DNA of 64,000 bases from Pseudomonadota bacterium (GCA_016702545.1 JADJDT010000043.1:62001-126000), one strand, 5' to 3'. Positions 16,772 through 25,636 are shown, counted from the stretch's first letter. The notes: generated by a model not told the origin, from the sequence alone. A program made the numbers and translations.

Positions 16772-17806
16772 TCAATAGGGGTTGGCGCTCAGCGCGCCGT
16801 CCGCGGCGTCAACGGTGTAGAAGCCGTTCCTTGGCCTGCCCGCCTCTGCGAGGCTGAAGGTCTCACCCGCGCTGTACTTCCAGAGCTTGTAGCCCGTGTA
16901 ACGGAGCGGCTGTTTGGGGGCACAGGTGATGGGAGAATGGTCGGCCAGGACGACGTATACCGGACCGTCTCCCACCACCGTGGCGTTGCCCGCCGCATCG
17001 ACGAGCAGTGAGGTGCCCTCGTTGACGCCCAGCCCCCAGGCCTCATTCGTGACGCCGTCGGCGAGCTGGCGGGCGAGGAAGGTCATCAACCGACCCATGC
17101 GATCGCGCGCCACGAAGTGGGAGTCCGTGATCACCCGTGCGAGCAGCGGCCAGCGGAGGAAGTCGAAGGTGAAGGTGATCTCTTTGTCGTAGGGGTTGGT
17201 GAGGGCGGCCTCCGAGGTGACGCCGAAGGGGCTGCGGCAGGCGTCATAGCTGTACTCGCCCTGGATCGCGAGGCCCGCGCTCGTCCCGCCGACGGCCCCC
17301 CGACGCGCGTAGACCGACGCGACGGCGGTGGCGATCGGCGTGCCCTTGAAGTAGGTCACGTAGTCGCACTGGTCGCCGCCGGCGAAGAACACGAACTCGG
17401 CGTTGGCGACCCGCTGGACGATCGCGGGATCAGACGCGTCGGACAGGCGCGAGACGATGATGGTCTCGACGGAGTCCACGCCGTTCATCGCGTAGAGGTA
17501 GTCGTTGTAGCCGTCCGCTCCCGAGGAGCGCAGCACGACGATGTCGATCTTGGCCGCGCAGGTGCTACCCGTGCAGCCGCGGATGCGGTCGATCGTCTGT
17601 TGGAAGGCCTCGTCGACGTCGGTGCTTCCGCCCGCGAGGTCGAACGCCGGGCCGTGAAGCGCGGGCGTGACGTCTGCGGCGCTGCCCGTCAAGTAGACCT
17701 GCAAGGGCTTGGCCTGGGCAGCGCCTGCCGCCAAAGCTGCAGCGGTGAAGACAAGCGCCGTACTGGCGCGCAACCGACGGGTCCTTCGATGGTGTAGCGT
17801 CGTCAT
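16772..17806 (-). CDS. Secreted cyanophycinase-like peptidase (family S51)
   Basis: 344 residues from the ATG at 17806, with SD GGAGG 7 bp upstream. A signal peptide ends near residue 32 (AGAAQA). The domain shows FFAGGDQCDYV and the nucleophile elbow GGTSAGLA, the pattern of S51 serine peptidases (cyanophycinase, peptidase E). Cyanophycinase cleaves beta-Asp-Arg from cyanophycin; secreted forms in non-cyanobacteria scavenge the polymer. Four or more cysteines (CTGSTC, QCD, ACR) suggest disulfides outside the cytoplasm. Convergent with crtE. The substrate is inferred from family only. Confidence 0.82.
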   Translation of the reverse strand: MTTLHHRRTRRLRASTALVFTAAALAAGAAQAKPLQVYLTGSAADVTPALHGPAFDLAGGSTDVDEAFQQTIDRIRGCTGSTCAAKIDIVVLRSSGADGYNDYLYAMNGVDSVETIIVSRLSDASDPAIVQRVANAEFVFFAGGDQCDYVTYFKGTPIATAVASVYARRGAVGGTSAGLAIQGEYSYDACRSPFGVTSEAALTNPYDKEITFTFDFLRWPLLARVITDSHFVARDRMGRLMTFLARQLADGVTNEAWGLGVNEGTSLLVDAAGNATVVGDGPVYVVLADHSPITCAPKQPLRYTGYKLWKYSAGETFSLAEAGRPRNGFYTVDAADGALSANPY

Positions 17807-18053
17807 CCCATGCCTCCGTTCGCTGTTCCAGGTTGTTGGGTTGGCACGACGCTGGTCAGTGCAGCCGAGCAGGCCGATGCGGCCCTGCTGGACCCCGAAG
17901 GCTGGTATCGCGCGAGCCACTCCGCCGCCGCCGCCACCCGCGCGGACAATGACCGGAAGCTCTGAAATGAGCAAGACGCAGTGTTGCCCCCGTTGCGCTT
18001 GCCAGGTCGTCGGTCGCGCGGTGTGAGAACCAACGCTGCTGCGCTAGCGGCGG

Positions 18054-18533
18054 TCAGAATGGCAGATTGTGCGCGCCATAGACCAAGCTGGCACCGAGGT
18101 GGGCCCCGGTGAGGACCAGCAGCGCGGCGGCGATCAGCAGCGCGCGGTAGGCCCAGCGGGGCGCACGCCGGTCCTGGTGGCGCCGCTGCCAGAGGCCGAG
18201 CGCGAGCGCGAGCGTGCCGCAGGCCGTGGCCGCCAGCATCAGGTTGCGGTGGTCGAGGACCGCCGCGAGTTCGGTCGGGTCGTCGTTGGCCCCTGCGCTC
18301 GCGCGCAGCAGCCCCGAGGCGATGCTCGGCAGAAAGGACGCCAGGGCCAGGCCCAGCAGCGGCACGCTCGCCCGCTGCCACCCCGGACGGCGCAAGACCA
18401 CGCCACCGAGCTCGAGCAGCAGCGCGAGCAGCAGCCACGCGATCGGGAAGTGCACGGTGAGCGGGTGGAGCTGGCCGACGAGCGCCAGGGCGCCGCGCGC
18501 CACGGGCTCGGCCACGACCTCGACGCTCTGCAT
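18054..18533 (-). CDS. DUF2231-type four-helix membrane protein
   Basis: 159 residues with four predicted helices. LHPLTVHFPIAWLLLALLLE near residue 22 is the signature of the DUF2231 family, small inner-membrane proteins with a conserved His pair, sometimes near haem or copper proteins. Function unknown. Its ATG lies in an 8-bp target duplication of an IS66-like element; with the element removed, the acyltransferase stop and this start would overlap as TGATG, so it was originally the last gene of the crtI operon. It may now depend on read-through of the hairpin-rich element. Confidence 0.8.
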   Translation of the reverse strand: MQSVEVVAEPVARGALALVGQLHPLTVHFPIAWLLLALLLELGGVVLRRPGWQRASVPLLGLALASFLPSIASGLLRASAGANDDPTELAAVLDHRNLMLAATACGTLALALGLWQRRHQDRRAPRWAYRALLIAAALLVLTGAHLGASLVYGAHNLPF

Positions 18534-18714
18534 CAGCCGTAATCGTTCACGGGGGGATGTCCCATCCCCCGAGCGCGGCTTGGCGGGGCCCCACCCCCAA
18601 TGCCGGGGCGCAACGAGTTGCGCCCCGCGCGAGCGCTTCGTCGCGCTCGCGTGCGATGTTCGACGTGGTTCGCGGCCATCGGTGTAACCACCTCGTGAAC
18701 GCTTACCATCAGCC
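18531..18714. mobile_element. IS66-like miniature element, copy 2, with 8-bp duplication
   Basis: The 8-mer CATCAGCC occurs at 18531-18538 and 18707-18714. The 168-bp element between them (18539-18706) has ends GTAATCGTTCACG and CGTGAACGCTTAC, an imperfect 13-bp inverted repeat beginning GTAA. It aligns with copy 1 over its length: GGGGGATG-TCC-CATCCCCC (18552-18570) is conserved, while the stems at 18605-18626 and 18628-18651 have different sequences from copy 1 but still pair. No transposase is encoded. It separates the acyltransferase and DUF2231 genes at the base where they were coupled. Confidence 0.88.
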
Positions 18715-19494
18715 CTCTCCCGCCCTGGGGCGACTGGCGCCCGCGCCGCGGGCCGCCCGGCACAACAGCGCCAGCGCCGCTCGTGCCGCCCAGCCGGGGC
18801 GGTGGAGCCATAGCCGCTCGAAGACCGCGTCCGCGGCGCTGGCGTCGAGCCGCAGCGCGCGCTCGATGCGGTCGAGCTCGGCGATCACGCCCGCCTCCTG
18901 CGCCGCGCACTGCTGCTCGATCGCCCCCGGTAGGCTCGTGAGCGCGGGCGGCAGCGCCGCGCCAAAGGACACGTAGAGCAGCGGGCGCTCGACCGGGCCC
19001 AGCTCATAGCGCAGCGCCATCGGCACGACGCGGGCCTCGGGCGCCAGCTGCGCGATGCGCGCCGCGCCGCGGCGAAAGCCCAGCGGTCGGGTCCCGGAGG
19101 GCTGCTCGCGTCCCTGCGGAAAGACCCAGACCACGCGCCCGGGTCGATCGAGCAGCCCCGCGGCGTAATGCAAGCCAGCGGCCACGTCCTGCGGGGACTG
19201 GAGGTCGAGGCCGAAGGCGCCGAGCGCGCCGAAGAAGGGCAGGGCGCGCAGGTTGGCCGCGTCCATCAGCGCGTAGCCGTCGAGCTCGAGCACGCGCCTC
19301 GTCAGGTAGACCAGCACCAGCCCGTCCCACCAGCTCGTGTGGTTGACGACGATCAGCAGCGGGTGCTCGCGGGCGGCGCGGCGCAGGGCCTCGGCCCCGT
19401 GCAGATGCAGCGCGGCGAAGCTGCGGCGCAGCCGCCGGCTGATGTGGCCCGTGAGGTAGCGGGCGAGCCACGGACGCCGCTGGGCGGCGATCAT
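18709..19494 (-). CDS. 1-acylglycerol-3-phosphate-type acyltransferase (CruD-like candidate)
   Basis: 261 residues from the ATG at 19494, overlapping the cruA stop as ATGA. The PlsC-type motifs are NHTSWWDG (HX4D), FPQGREQPSG and VVPMALRY. In this operon a glycosylated carotenoid is the likely acceptor, which would make it the counterpart of CruD, the acyltransferase for the final ester in green sulfur bacteria (inference from context); a phospholipid role is the alternative. The stop codon lies in the target duplication of the IS66-like element. Confidence 0.78.
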   Translation of the reverse strand: MIAAQRRPWLARYLTGHISRRLRRSFAALHLHGAEALRRAAREHPLLIVVNHTSWWDGLVLVYLTRRVLELDGYALMDAANLRALPFFGALGAFGLDLQSPQDVAAGLHYAAGLLDRPGRVVWVFPQGREQPSGTRPLGFRRGAARIAQLAPEARVVPMALRYELGPVERPLLYVSFGAALPPALTSLPGAIEQQCAAQEAGVIAELDRIERALRLDASAADAVFERLWLHRPGWAARAALALLCRAARGAGASRPRAGEG

Positions 19495-20972
19495 CGCCGG
19501 AGGCCGCGGCGCTGCAGCGCCTCGCGGGCTAACTGCCAGCCCCAGCGACCGACATCCCGCAGGCCGAGCTGGCGCACGACCTCGGCGTAGACCTGCGGTC
19601 GCCGCCGCGCGGTCGCCCACAAGAAGCGCAGGAAGTCGTCGGCCGTCATCTCGTCGCGTAGCAGCGCGGCGTAGGCCTCGTTGCCCAGCGCGTGGAGCGT
19701 GCCGAAGGCGGCATCCAGCAGCGCGTTGAGCTCGTGCGCCTGCTGTGCGGCACGCGGGGGTGTGGCGATCAGGCGCGAGAGCGCGCCGGTGCCGCGGTGC
19801 AGCGGCGCATCGGCGACGACGCCGGCGAGGGGTCGCCCGCTGCGATCATCGCGCTCGATCGCCGCCGCGATGGCCTGGGCCCCGGGGACGATCGAGCGCA
19901 GCAGCGCCCCGAAGCCGCAGAAGGTCAGCGGCGAGTGGCGGGCGGCGACGTCGCCGAAGAGCACGCTGCGGCCCTGCTGCGGCGCGGGGCCCGGCCCCAG
20001 CCGCGACCAGCCGGGGATGTAGCCGAAGGTCGGTCGCACCAGGCGTGCCTCGCCGCGCTTGTAGCGCGGGAGCTGCTGCCAGAAGCGCGCGTAGAGGCGC
20101 AGCAGCGCCCCGGGGGCCACCTCCTCGCGACGGGCGTAGTAGAAGCTGTAGACGGTGGCGTGGCCCGCTCGGCCGGGAAAGAGCTCCCAGATGTGCTGGC
20201 GACCCTCGACGACGTGCTCGGTCGTGACCAGGATCTCGCCGATGCCGGGGTCGACCTCGTCCAGTCCCGGCCCCTCGGCCAAGCCGCTGAGCACGCCGCC
20301 GACGGTGGGACACAGCAGGTCGGCGGTGGCCGCCGGGCTGGCGGCGCCGCGGGCATCGACGAAGAGTCGCGCGATCAACTCGCGGGCTTCACCGCCGCGC
20401 GGCCGCACGCGCACCGCGATCGCGCTCGGCCCCGCGCTCTGGCCCACGACCTCGTGGTAGTCGAAGAAGCGCACGCCGCGCGCCTCGGCCCGTCGGCGCG
20501 TCTCCGCCAGCAGTCGGGTGGCGTCGATCGCGCGATCGAGCACGCCTTTGACCGGATAGGTGCCGCCGCCGTGCCAGCGACAGATGCCGTGGCGATAGGC
20601 GGCGACCATCAGCTCGGGCAGCTCCTCGGCGCGAAAGAGCCCACCCTCGACCAGCGGCCGCAGTTCGGCGGCGCTGACATTCCACTCGCGATGCACCACC
20701 CCGGCCTGCCCTCGCTCGCAGACGGCGACTCGCAGGCCGCGGTCGGCCAGCAGCGGCACGAGCAGCAGCGACAGGCCGCCGCCGGCGACGACCACATCGA
20801 AGTCGATGGCGGTGCCGGCGCCCGGAGCGGGCGGCAGGTCGGCGTCGCGGTCGCGGGTCGCTCGGAGGTCCGCGACGCGCCCGTCGAGGTGCTCGAGCCG
20901 CTCCAGCAGCTCCTGCCCGCCCTGCTCGCGCACGCGCGCGCGGGCCTCGTCGAGCGACGGCGTCGTGGTCAT
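19491..20972 (-). CDS. cruA: Lycopene cyclase, CruA/CruP family
   Basis: 493 residues from the ATG at 20972. A helical N-terminal extension (1-55) precedes a flavoprotein domain with FDVVVAGGGLSLLLVPLLAD and the string HREWNVSAAELRPLVEGGLF, which I recognise from CruA-type lycopene cyclases of green sulfur bacteria and cyanobacteria, followed by FCGFGALLRSIVPGA. It cyclises lycopene to gamma- or beta-carotene. This replaces the CrtYc/CrtYd heterodimeric cyclase known from Myxococcus xanthus. It overlaps crtB (ATGA at 20969-20972) and the acyltransferase by 4 bp each, so the operon is tightly coupled. Confidence 0.85.
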   Translation of the reverse strand: MTTTPSLDEARARVREQGGQELLERLEHLDGRVADLRATRDRDADLPPAPGAGTAIDFDVVVAGGGLSLLLVPLLADRGLRVAVCERGQAGVVHREWNVSAAELRPLVEGGLFRAEELPELMVAAYRHGICRWHGGGTYPVKGVLDRAIDATRLLAETRRRAEARGVRFFDYHEVVGQSAGPSAIAVRVRPRGGEARELIARLFVDARGAASPAATADLLCPTVGGVLSGLAEGPGLDEVDPGIGEILVTTEHVVEGRQHIWELFPGRAGHATVYSFYYARREEVAPGALLRLYARFWQQLPRYKRGEARLVRPTFGYIPGWSRLGPGPAPQQGRSVLFGDVAARHSPLTFCGFGALLRSIVPGAQAIAAAIERDDRSGRPLAGVVADAPLHRGTGALSRLIATPPRAAQQAHELNALLDAAFGTLHALGNEAYAALLRDEMTADDFLRFLWATARRRPQVYAEVVRQLGLRDVGRWGWQLAREALQRRGLRR

Positions 20973-21979
20973 GCCCGCGCCCCCGGCGTGGCGGCCCGAT
21001 CGTGCTGCTGCACGGCCGCGATCAGGAAGGCGGCGGCGGGCAGCGGCGCGACGGCATTGAGGGGCGGCAGGGCCGGCCAGCCGAGCAGCGCGTGGGTGAG
21101 CAACACCGCCTTGCGCGCCACGGGCACGACGGCGCGGCGCGTGACCGTGTCGTAGTCGGCGGCGGCGATCTCGCGTCCGATCTCGGCGTAAATGAGTCGC
21201 GCGGCGTAAATCGCCGCCCGGCTGGTGGCGGGTAGGCCACCGATGCCCGTTTCGCCGCGGCGATAGAGCTGGTCGGCGGCCGCGAGTAGGCGTTCGACCA
21301 CGTGTGCCAGCGTCCGATCGCGTTGCGGGCGGGCGAGCCAGCGCTCCGGCTCGAAGCCGAGCTCGCCGAGCCAGGCCGTCGGCAGGTAGATTCGGCCCTG
21401 GCGCGCGTCCTCGCCCACGTCGCGGGCGATGTTGGTCAACTGCATCGCCACGCCGAGATCGCAGGCCCGCGCCAGCAGCGCTGCGTCGCGGCGGCCGAGC
21501 AGCAGCGTCATCATCACGCCGACCGTGGCCGCCACCCGCACGCCATAGGCGCAGAGCTCCTCGAGGGTGCGGTAGCGCCGGCGTTCGACGTCCCAGGCGA
21601 AGCCCTCCAGCAGCGCGGCGGGGATGGCCTGCGGAATGCCCCGGTGCGCCACGGCGCGGCGAAAGGCGCGATCGATCGGGTCGTCGAGGGCGCGGTCGGC
21701 GTAGATGCGCATCAGGCGCTGATAGAGCGCGTCCAGCGCGCGCTGGGCGTCGGCTCCGCAATCGACGGCATCGTCGGCGATGCGGCAGAAGGCGTAGATC
21801 GCGGCGGCGTCGGCCCGGAGGCCGGGCGGCAGCAGCAGGGCGGCCGCGGCGAAGCTCTTCGAGCCGCGCTGCAGCAGGCGCTCGCAGCGCTGCCAATCGC
21901 GCAGCGCCTGCAGCGGCGGCGTCGGCGTCAGCAGCGAGGGCGCGCTCGGCGCGTGGGGGCTAGACCAGGCTCTGCGCAT
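20969..21979 (-). CDS. crtB: Phytoene synthase
   Basis: 336 residues. Squalene/phytoene synthase motifs: YAFCRIADDAVD (first Asp-rich site), QLTNIARDVGEDARQGRIYLP (second site; LTNIARDVGED) and the early GSKSF. It condenses two GGPP to phytoene. The start codon at 21979 lies inside the last codons of crtI (20-bp overlap), and its stop overlaps the cruA start, indicating a single polycistronic message. Confidence 0.94.
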   Translation of the reverse strand: MRRAWSSPHAPSAPSLLTPTPPLQALRDWQRCERLLQRGSKSFAAAALLLPPGLRADAAAIYAFCRIADDAVDCGADAQRALDALYQRLMRIYADRALDDPIDRAFRRAVAHRGIPQAIPAALLEGFAWDVERRRYRTLEELCAYGVRVAATVGVMMTLLLGRRDAALLARACDLGVAMQLTNIARDVGEDARQGRIYLPTAWLGELGFEPERWLARPQRDRTLAHVVERLLAAADQLYRRGETGIGGLPATSRAAIYAARLIYAEIGREIAAADYDTVTRRAVVPVARKAVLLTHALLGWPALPPLNAVAPLPAAAFLIAAVQQHDRAATPGARA

Positions 21980-23501
21980 CGGGCACCACCCGATCGAGCA
22001 CCTTCGCCGACGAGAGCACCCCCGGCACGCCCGCGCCGGGGTGGGTGCCCGCTCCCACGAGATATAGGCGCTCGAGCTCTTCGCTGCTGTTGTGCGGGCG
22101 GAAATAGGCGCTCTGTGTCAGGGTCGGCTCGACGCCGAAGGCGGCCCCACGCAGCGACAGCAGCTCGTCGCGGAAGTGCTGCGGGGTGATCAGGTGCGAG
22201 GCCACGACCTGCTGCTCGAGCCCGGGCAACACGGTCTGCGACAGGTGCTGAGCGATCACCTGACGATAGGGCTCCGCCGTCAGCCGCCAATCGGTGCCGC
22301 TGTCGAGGTGCGGCACCGGCGAGAGCACGTAAAAGGTGTCGCCGCCGGGCGGGGCGAGCGAGGGATCGGTCGCCGTCGGGCGGTGCAGGTAGAGGCTGAA
22401 GTCGGCGGAGAGCCGCTTGTGGCGGAAGATGTCGTCGAGCAGCCCGCGATAGCGCGGACCGAGCATGATCGTGTGGTGCGCCACGTCGGGGTAGCGGCGC
22501 TTGGTGCCGAAGTACCACACGAAGAGGCTCATCGAGTAGCGCGTGCGGTTGATGCGGGTGTTGGTCCAGTGCTGCCGCACGCTCGCTGGGACCAGCTCGC
22601 GATAGGTGTAGGCCGAGTCGGCGTTGGAGACGACGACGTCGGCGGCGAGGGTCTCGCCCGAGCGCAGGCGCACGCCGGTGGCGCGGCGACCCGTGACCGT
22701 GATCTCGCTCACCTCGCTGTTGCAGCGCAGCACGCCGCCCTGCGAGGTGATCAGCCGCACGAGCCCCTGCACCAGGCTGCCCGTGCCGCCGCGCGGGTAC
22801 CAGACCCCCCACTTGCGCTCGAGGAAGGCGATCAGCGTGTAGATCGACGTCGTGCTGAAGGGGTTCCCGCCGACCAGCAGCGGGTGGAAGCTCAGGATCT
22901 GGCGCAGCCGCGGATCGCGCACGTACTCGGCCACCAGCCCGTAGACGGTGCGGTAGCTCTTCAGCCGCACCATCTGGGGCACGATGCGCGCCATGTCCCC
23001 CCAGCTCCCGAAGGGCAGGTGCGCGAGCTGCTCGAAGCCGATGCTGAAGATGCGCTCGCTCATGCGCACGTAGGCCTCGTAGCCGGCGACGTCGTCGGGT
23101 GCCAGCCGGCCCACCTCGCGGCGCATCGCCTCCGCGTCGCCGCTGTAGTCGAAGAGGGTGCCGTCGTGGAAGCGGATGCGATAGAAGGGCGACACGGGCA
23201 GCAGCTCGACGTCATCGGCCAAGCGCCGGCCGCTGAGCTGCCAGAGCTCCTCGAAGAGGAAGGGTGCCGTGATGACGGTCGGCCCGCCGTCGAAGACGAA
23301 GCCCTGCTCCCCGTAGACGTAGGCGCGCCCGCCGGGCGCATCCCGCCGCTCCAGCACCGTCACGCGGTAGCCGCGCGCCAGCAGCCGCACCGCAGCCGCC
23401 AGCCCGCCAAAGCCGCTGCCGATCACGATCGCGTGCGGCCGTGGTCGGTGATCGTCGCCGGCGAAGGGCGGCGCTGCTCGATCATTCGATTCAAGTTGCA
23501 T
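21960..23501 (-). CDS. crtI: Phytoene desaturase (CrtI type)
   Basis: 513 residues from the ATG at 23501. FAD motif AIVIGSGFGGLAAAVRLLA, then GGRAYVYGEQGFVFDGGPTV and the C-terminal signature YLVGAGTHPGAGVPGVL, the bacterial CrtI pattern. It converts phytoene to lycopene. A promoter-like TTGCGC-N17-TATAGA ends 6 bp before the ATG, so the message is probably leaderless and no SD is seen. It is the first gene of crtI-crtB-cruA-acyltransferase-DUF2231. A block of 13-bp tandem repeats lies 42 bp upstream. Confidence 0.94.
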   Translation of the reverse strand: MQLESNDRAAPPFAGDDHRPRPHAIVIGSGFGGLAAAVRLLARGYRVTVLERRDAPGGRAYVYGEQGFVFDGGPTVITAPFLFEELWQLSGRRLADDVELLPVSPFYRIRFHDGTLFDYSGDAEAMRREVGRLAPDDVAGYEAYVRMSERIFSIGFEQLAHLPFGSWGDMARIVPQMVRLKSYRTVYGLVAEYVRDPRLRQILSFHPLLVGGNPFSTTSIYTLIAFLERKWGVWYPRGGTGSLVQGLVRLITSQGGVLRCNSEVSEITVTGRRATGVRLRSGETLAADVVVSNADSAYTYRELVPASVRQHWTNTRINRTRYSMSLFVWYFGTKRRYPDVAHHTIMLGPRYRGLLDDIFRHKRLSADFSLYLHRPTATDPSLAPPGGDTFYVLSPVPHLDSGTDWRLTAEPYRQVIAQHLSQTVLPGLEQQVVASHLITPQHFRDELLSLRGAAFGVEPTLTQSAYFRPHNSSEELERLYLVGAGTHPGAGVPGVLSSAKVLDRVVPDAQSLV

Positions 23502-23507
23502 GGTCGT

Positions 23508-23536
23508 TCTATAAGCGAGGGCTGCGGAAGGCGCAA
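23508..23536 (-). promoter_or_regulatory. Predicted crtI operon promoter (leaderless)
   Basis: Read on the minus strand: -35 TTGCGC (23531-23536), a 17-bp spacer, -10 TATAGA (23508-23513). The expected transcript start about 7 bp on coincides with the crtI ATG at 23501. The AT-rich -10 is exceptional in this GC-rich region. Confidence 0.5.
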
Positions 23537-23542
23537 CGCCCT

Positions 23543-23621
23543 TGAGCAACCCGCGTGAGCGACCCCTTTGAGCGATCCGCGTGATCGCCGCCTGGTGAGC
23601 GATGCCTGTGAGCGACCCCTC
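23543..23621. repeat. Six tandem 13-bp repeats upstream of crtI
   Basis: Successive units begin at 23543, 23556, 23569, 23582, 23596 and 23609, with consensus TGAGCGAYCCSCG; the fourth unit is 14 bp and diverged (TGATCG). They fill the gap between the end of the DUF4105 gene and the crtI promoter. The 13-bp period is not a helical repeat, so a decayed minisatellite is as likely as an operator array. Confidence 0.6.
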
Positions 23622-23632
23622 GACCACGCGCC

Positions 23633-25636
23633 TCAGAAGTAGCGCAGCAGGCTCAGTAGACCCTCGGCGCCGAGGCTGCCATGGCGCCCCTCCGCGCTCA
23701 GCGCCAGATCGCGCGCGAGGCGCCAGCGCAGCGTCCCGTTGAGCGTCCAGGTGCTGCGCGGCGCCTGGGTCGGGAGCCAGGACCAGCCGGCGGTGGCCAG
23801 CGCCACCAGCCGCCGCGAGAGCGCCAGGCGCAGGCCACCCCAGGGGCCGAGACCGAGCCTGAGCGGGGTGGGTCCCAGTCCGTCGAGGCCGCGACCGGCG
23901 GCGGCCTCGAGCTCGAGCATGGCGAAGGCCGCCAGCCGCTCGCCGCCGAGCGCGACGGTGCCACCCGAGGCGAAGGCGAGCCGCGCGGCCAGGCGCCGCT
24001 GCCCCCGCGCCGCTGCCACGGTCGTCGGTCCGCCGACCTCGAGCTTCCACGAGAAGCGCGGGGCGAAGCGATCGAGCGGCGCGAGCGAGATCACGCGAAA
24101 GAGCGCCAAATCGTCGAGCACGAGGTCCCCGGCGCCGTGGCGGTAGCGCAGGCGCGCCGAGAGGAACTCGATCTGCACCAGGCCCGGGTAGCCGTCGGGC
24201 GGGTCCGCGAGGTCGTGCAGCGCGAGCCGCAGATCGAAGCTCTGCGCCACGCCGCCCGCGCGCGCATAGCCGACCCCGAGGCCGATGCGGCGCGAGCCAT
24301 GGGCCAGGTGCGGCAGCTCGGGCCAGGGAGGCGCCTCGTTGCGCGGCGGGCTCGGCACCAGCAGCGCCGCGCGGCGCTCGAGCAGCCGTTGCTTGCGTTG
24401 GGCGGCCGGCCCGCTGGTCTTGTGGATCAGCTCGCGTGCATGACGCAGATCGACCAGATCGAGCGCAGCGTCCAGCACCAGCGTGCGCAAGGCGCTATCC
24501 CAGCCGGCGGGAAGCGGCGCCTCGACCTGGTCGGCCAGCCGCTCGACGAAGCCGCGCTGGGCGCTCGGCACTGCGGCCACGCGTCGGCGGAACTGCTCGC
24601 GCAGCGAGGGGCGATAGCGTATCGCCGTGACCAGCCCGGGCTGGCGCATGATCGCCTTGACCGTATTAGCCGGGATCAGCGGCACGCCGCCCGCGTGGGT
24701 CAGAAGCTCCAGCCGCGGCTCGGCCGCCTCGAGTAAGCCCAGCAGGTGATAGGAGCAGTTCTCCGACAGATAGTAGTAGTCGAAGTGGGTCGAGCCCAGC
24801 TCCCAGAGGTGCGCCACCAGGCGCTGGACGGCGCGCGGCGAAAGCGCCAGATCGTACTCCCAGAGGTCGCGCGCCTCGTAGTCGTTGTACTCGCGCACCT
24901 TGTAGTAGTAGGGCATGACCTTGAAGGTGCCGGGAAAGCCGCCCCCGAGGCCCTTGAGCGCATAGATCAGCGAGTTGTCGGTGTCGACGTCGGCGCTGTG
25001 ACTGACGCCGTAGTCGAGCAGCTCGCGCCGCTCACCGAGCGCCAGGTTGTCGGCGCGGTTGATGCGCAGCAGCGTGTGACCGAAGGCCGAGGCCGGGTTG
25101 TTGAGGTAATAGGACGAGAAGACCAGCGTGACGGAGCCCGGGCGCAAGCGGTCCCAGAAGCGCTGGAAGTCTGGACACGCCACCGCAGGCAATCGCTGGG
25201 GGTCGAAACCAAGCTGCTCGTGCAGCCAGAGCAGGCGGGCGGGGAAGCGGCAGAGCGCGTGCTCGCGCACGCCGGCCGCGGGTCGGTGCGAGGTCGCGGC
25301 CGCTGCGGCCTCCCGTGGCGCCGCCGGCGCGGGCGCGAAGAAGCCGCGCAGCGTGGCCTCGAGCTCGGCCGCCGGATCGCGGGCGCCCTCCGGCGAGAGG
25401 AAGAAGGCGGGGCCGTCGGCCTCACTGAGATAGCCACCGCTCAGGCGGCGGCGATAGTGCCCGAGGCGGAGCCAGGCGCGTTGCTCGCCCAGCCGCTCGT
25501 GGCGGGCGCGAGCGATGAGCTGGCGCAGATAGGCGGCGTTGTCGCCGATGGCCCGCGCCGCCGGCACCGGACCGCCGCCCCGCGCTACGGCCGCAGCGAT
25601 CAGCGCGAGGGCGAGGCCGTGGGTGGATCGGGGCAA
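23633..25636 (-). CDS. DUF4105 (Lnb-like) exported protein with C-terminal beta domain
   Basis: 667 residues. A signal-like N-terminus is followed by a DUF4105 domain at about 150-400 with FGHTLLRI and SENCSYHLL, the His and Cys positions expected of the Lnb/NlpC-P60-like fold (Lnb is a lipoprotein N-acyltransferase of Gram-positives; Gram-negative DUF4105 proteins are largely uncharacterised). The last 250 residues are rich in alternating beta pattern and end in aromatic LLRYF, typical of an outer-membrane barrel. It follows the DUF3015 gene with an 86-bp gap; DUF4105 and DUF3015 genes are frequent neighbours in Gram-negative genomes. Confidence 0.82.
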   Translation of the reverse strand: MPRSTHGLALALIAAAVARGGGPVPAARAIGDNAAYLRQLIARARHERLGEQRAWLRLGHYRRRLSGGYLSEADGPAFFLSPEGARDPAAELEATLRGFFAPAPAAPREAAAAATSHRPAAGVREHALCRFPARLLWLHEQLGFDPQRLPAVACPDFQRFWDRLRPGSVTLVFSSYYLNNPASAFGHTLLRINRADNLALGERRELLDYGVSHSADVDTDNSLIYALKGLGGGFPGTFKVMPYYYKVREYNDYEARDLWEYDLALSPRAVQRLVAHLWELGSTHFDYYYLSENCSYHLLGLLEAAEPRLELLTHAGGVPLIPANTVKAIMRQPGLVTAIRYRPSLREQFRRRVAAVPSAQRGFVERLADQVEAPLPAGWDSALRTLVLDAALDLVDLRHARELIHKTSGPAAQRKQRLLERRAALLVPSPPRNEAPPWPELPHLAHGSRRIGLGVGYARAGGVAQSFDLRLALHDLADPPDGYPGLVQIEFLSARLRYRHGAGDLVLDDLALFRVISLAPLDRFAPRFSWKLEVGGPTTVAAARGQRRLAARLAFASGGTVALGGERLAAFAMLELEAAAGRGLDGLGPTPLRLGLGPWGGLRLALSRRLVALATAGWSWLPTQAPRSTWTLNGTLRWRLARDLALSAEGRHGSLGAEGLLSLLRYF

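Noticed and set aside
17967..18026. 19-codon ORF with CCPRCACQ downstream of the peptidase gene
   Set aside because: Too short, only a weak SD, and no known family; the Cys-pair pattern may be chance.
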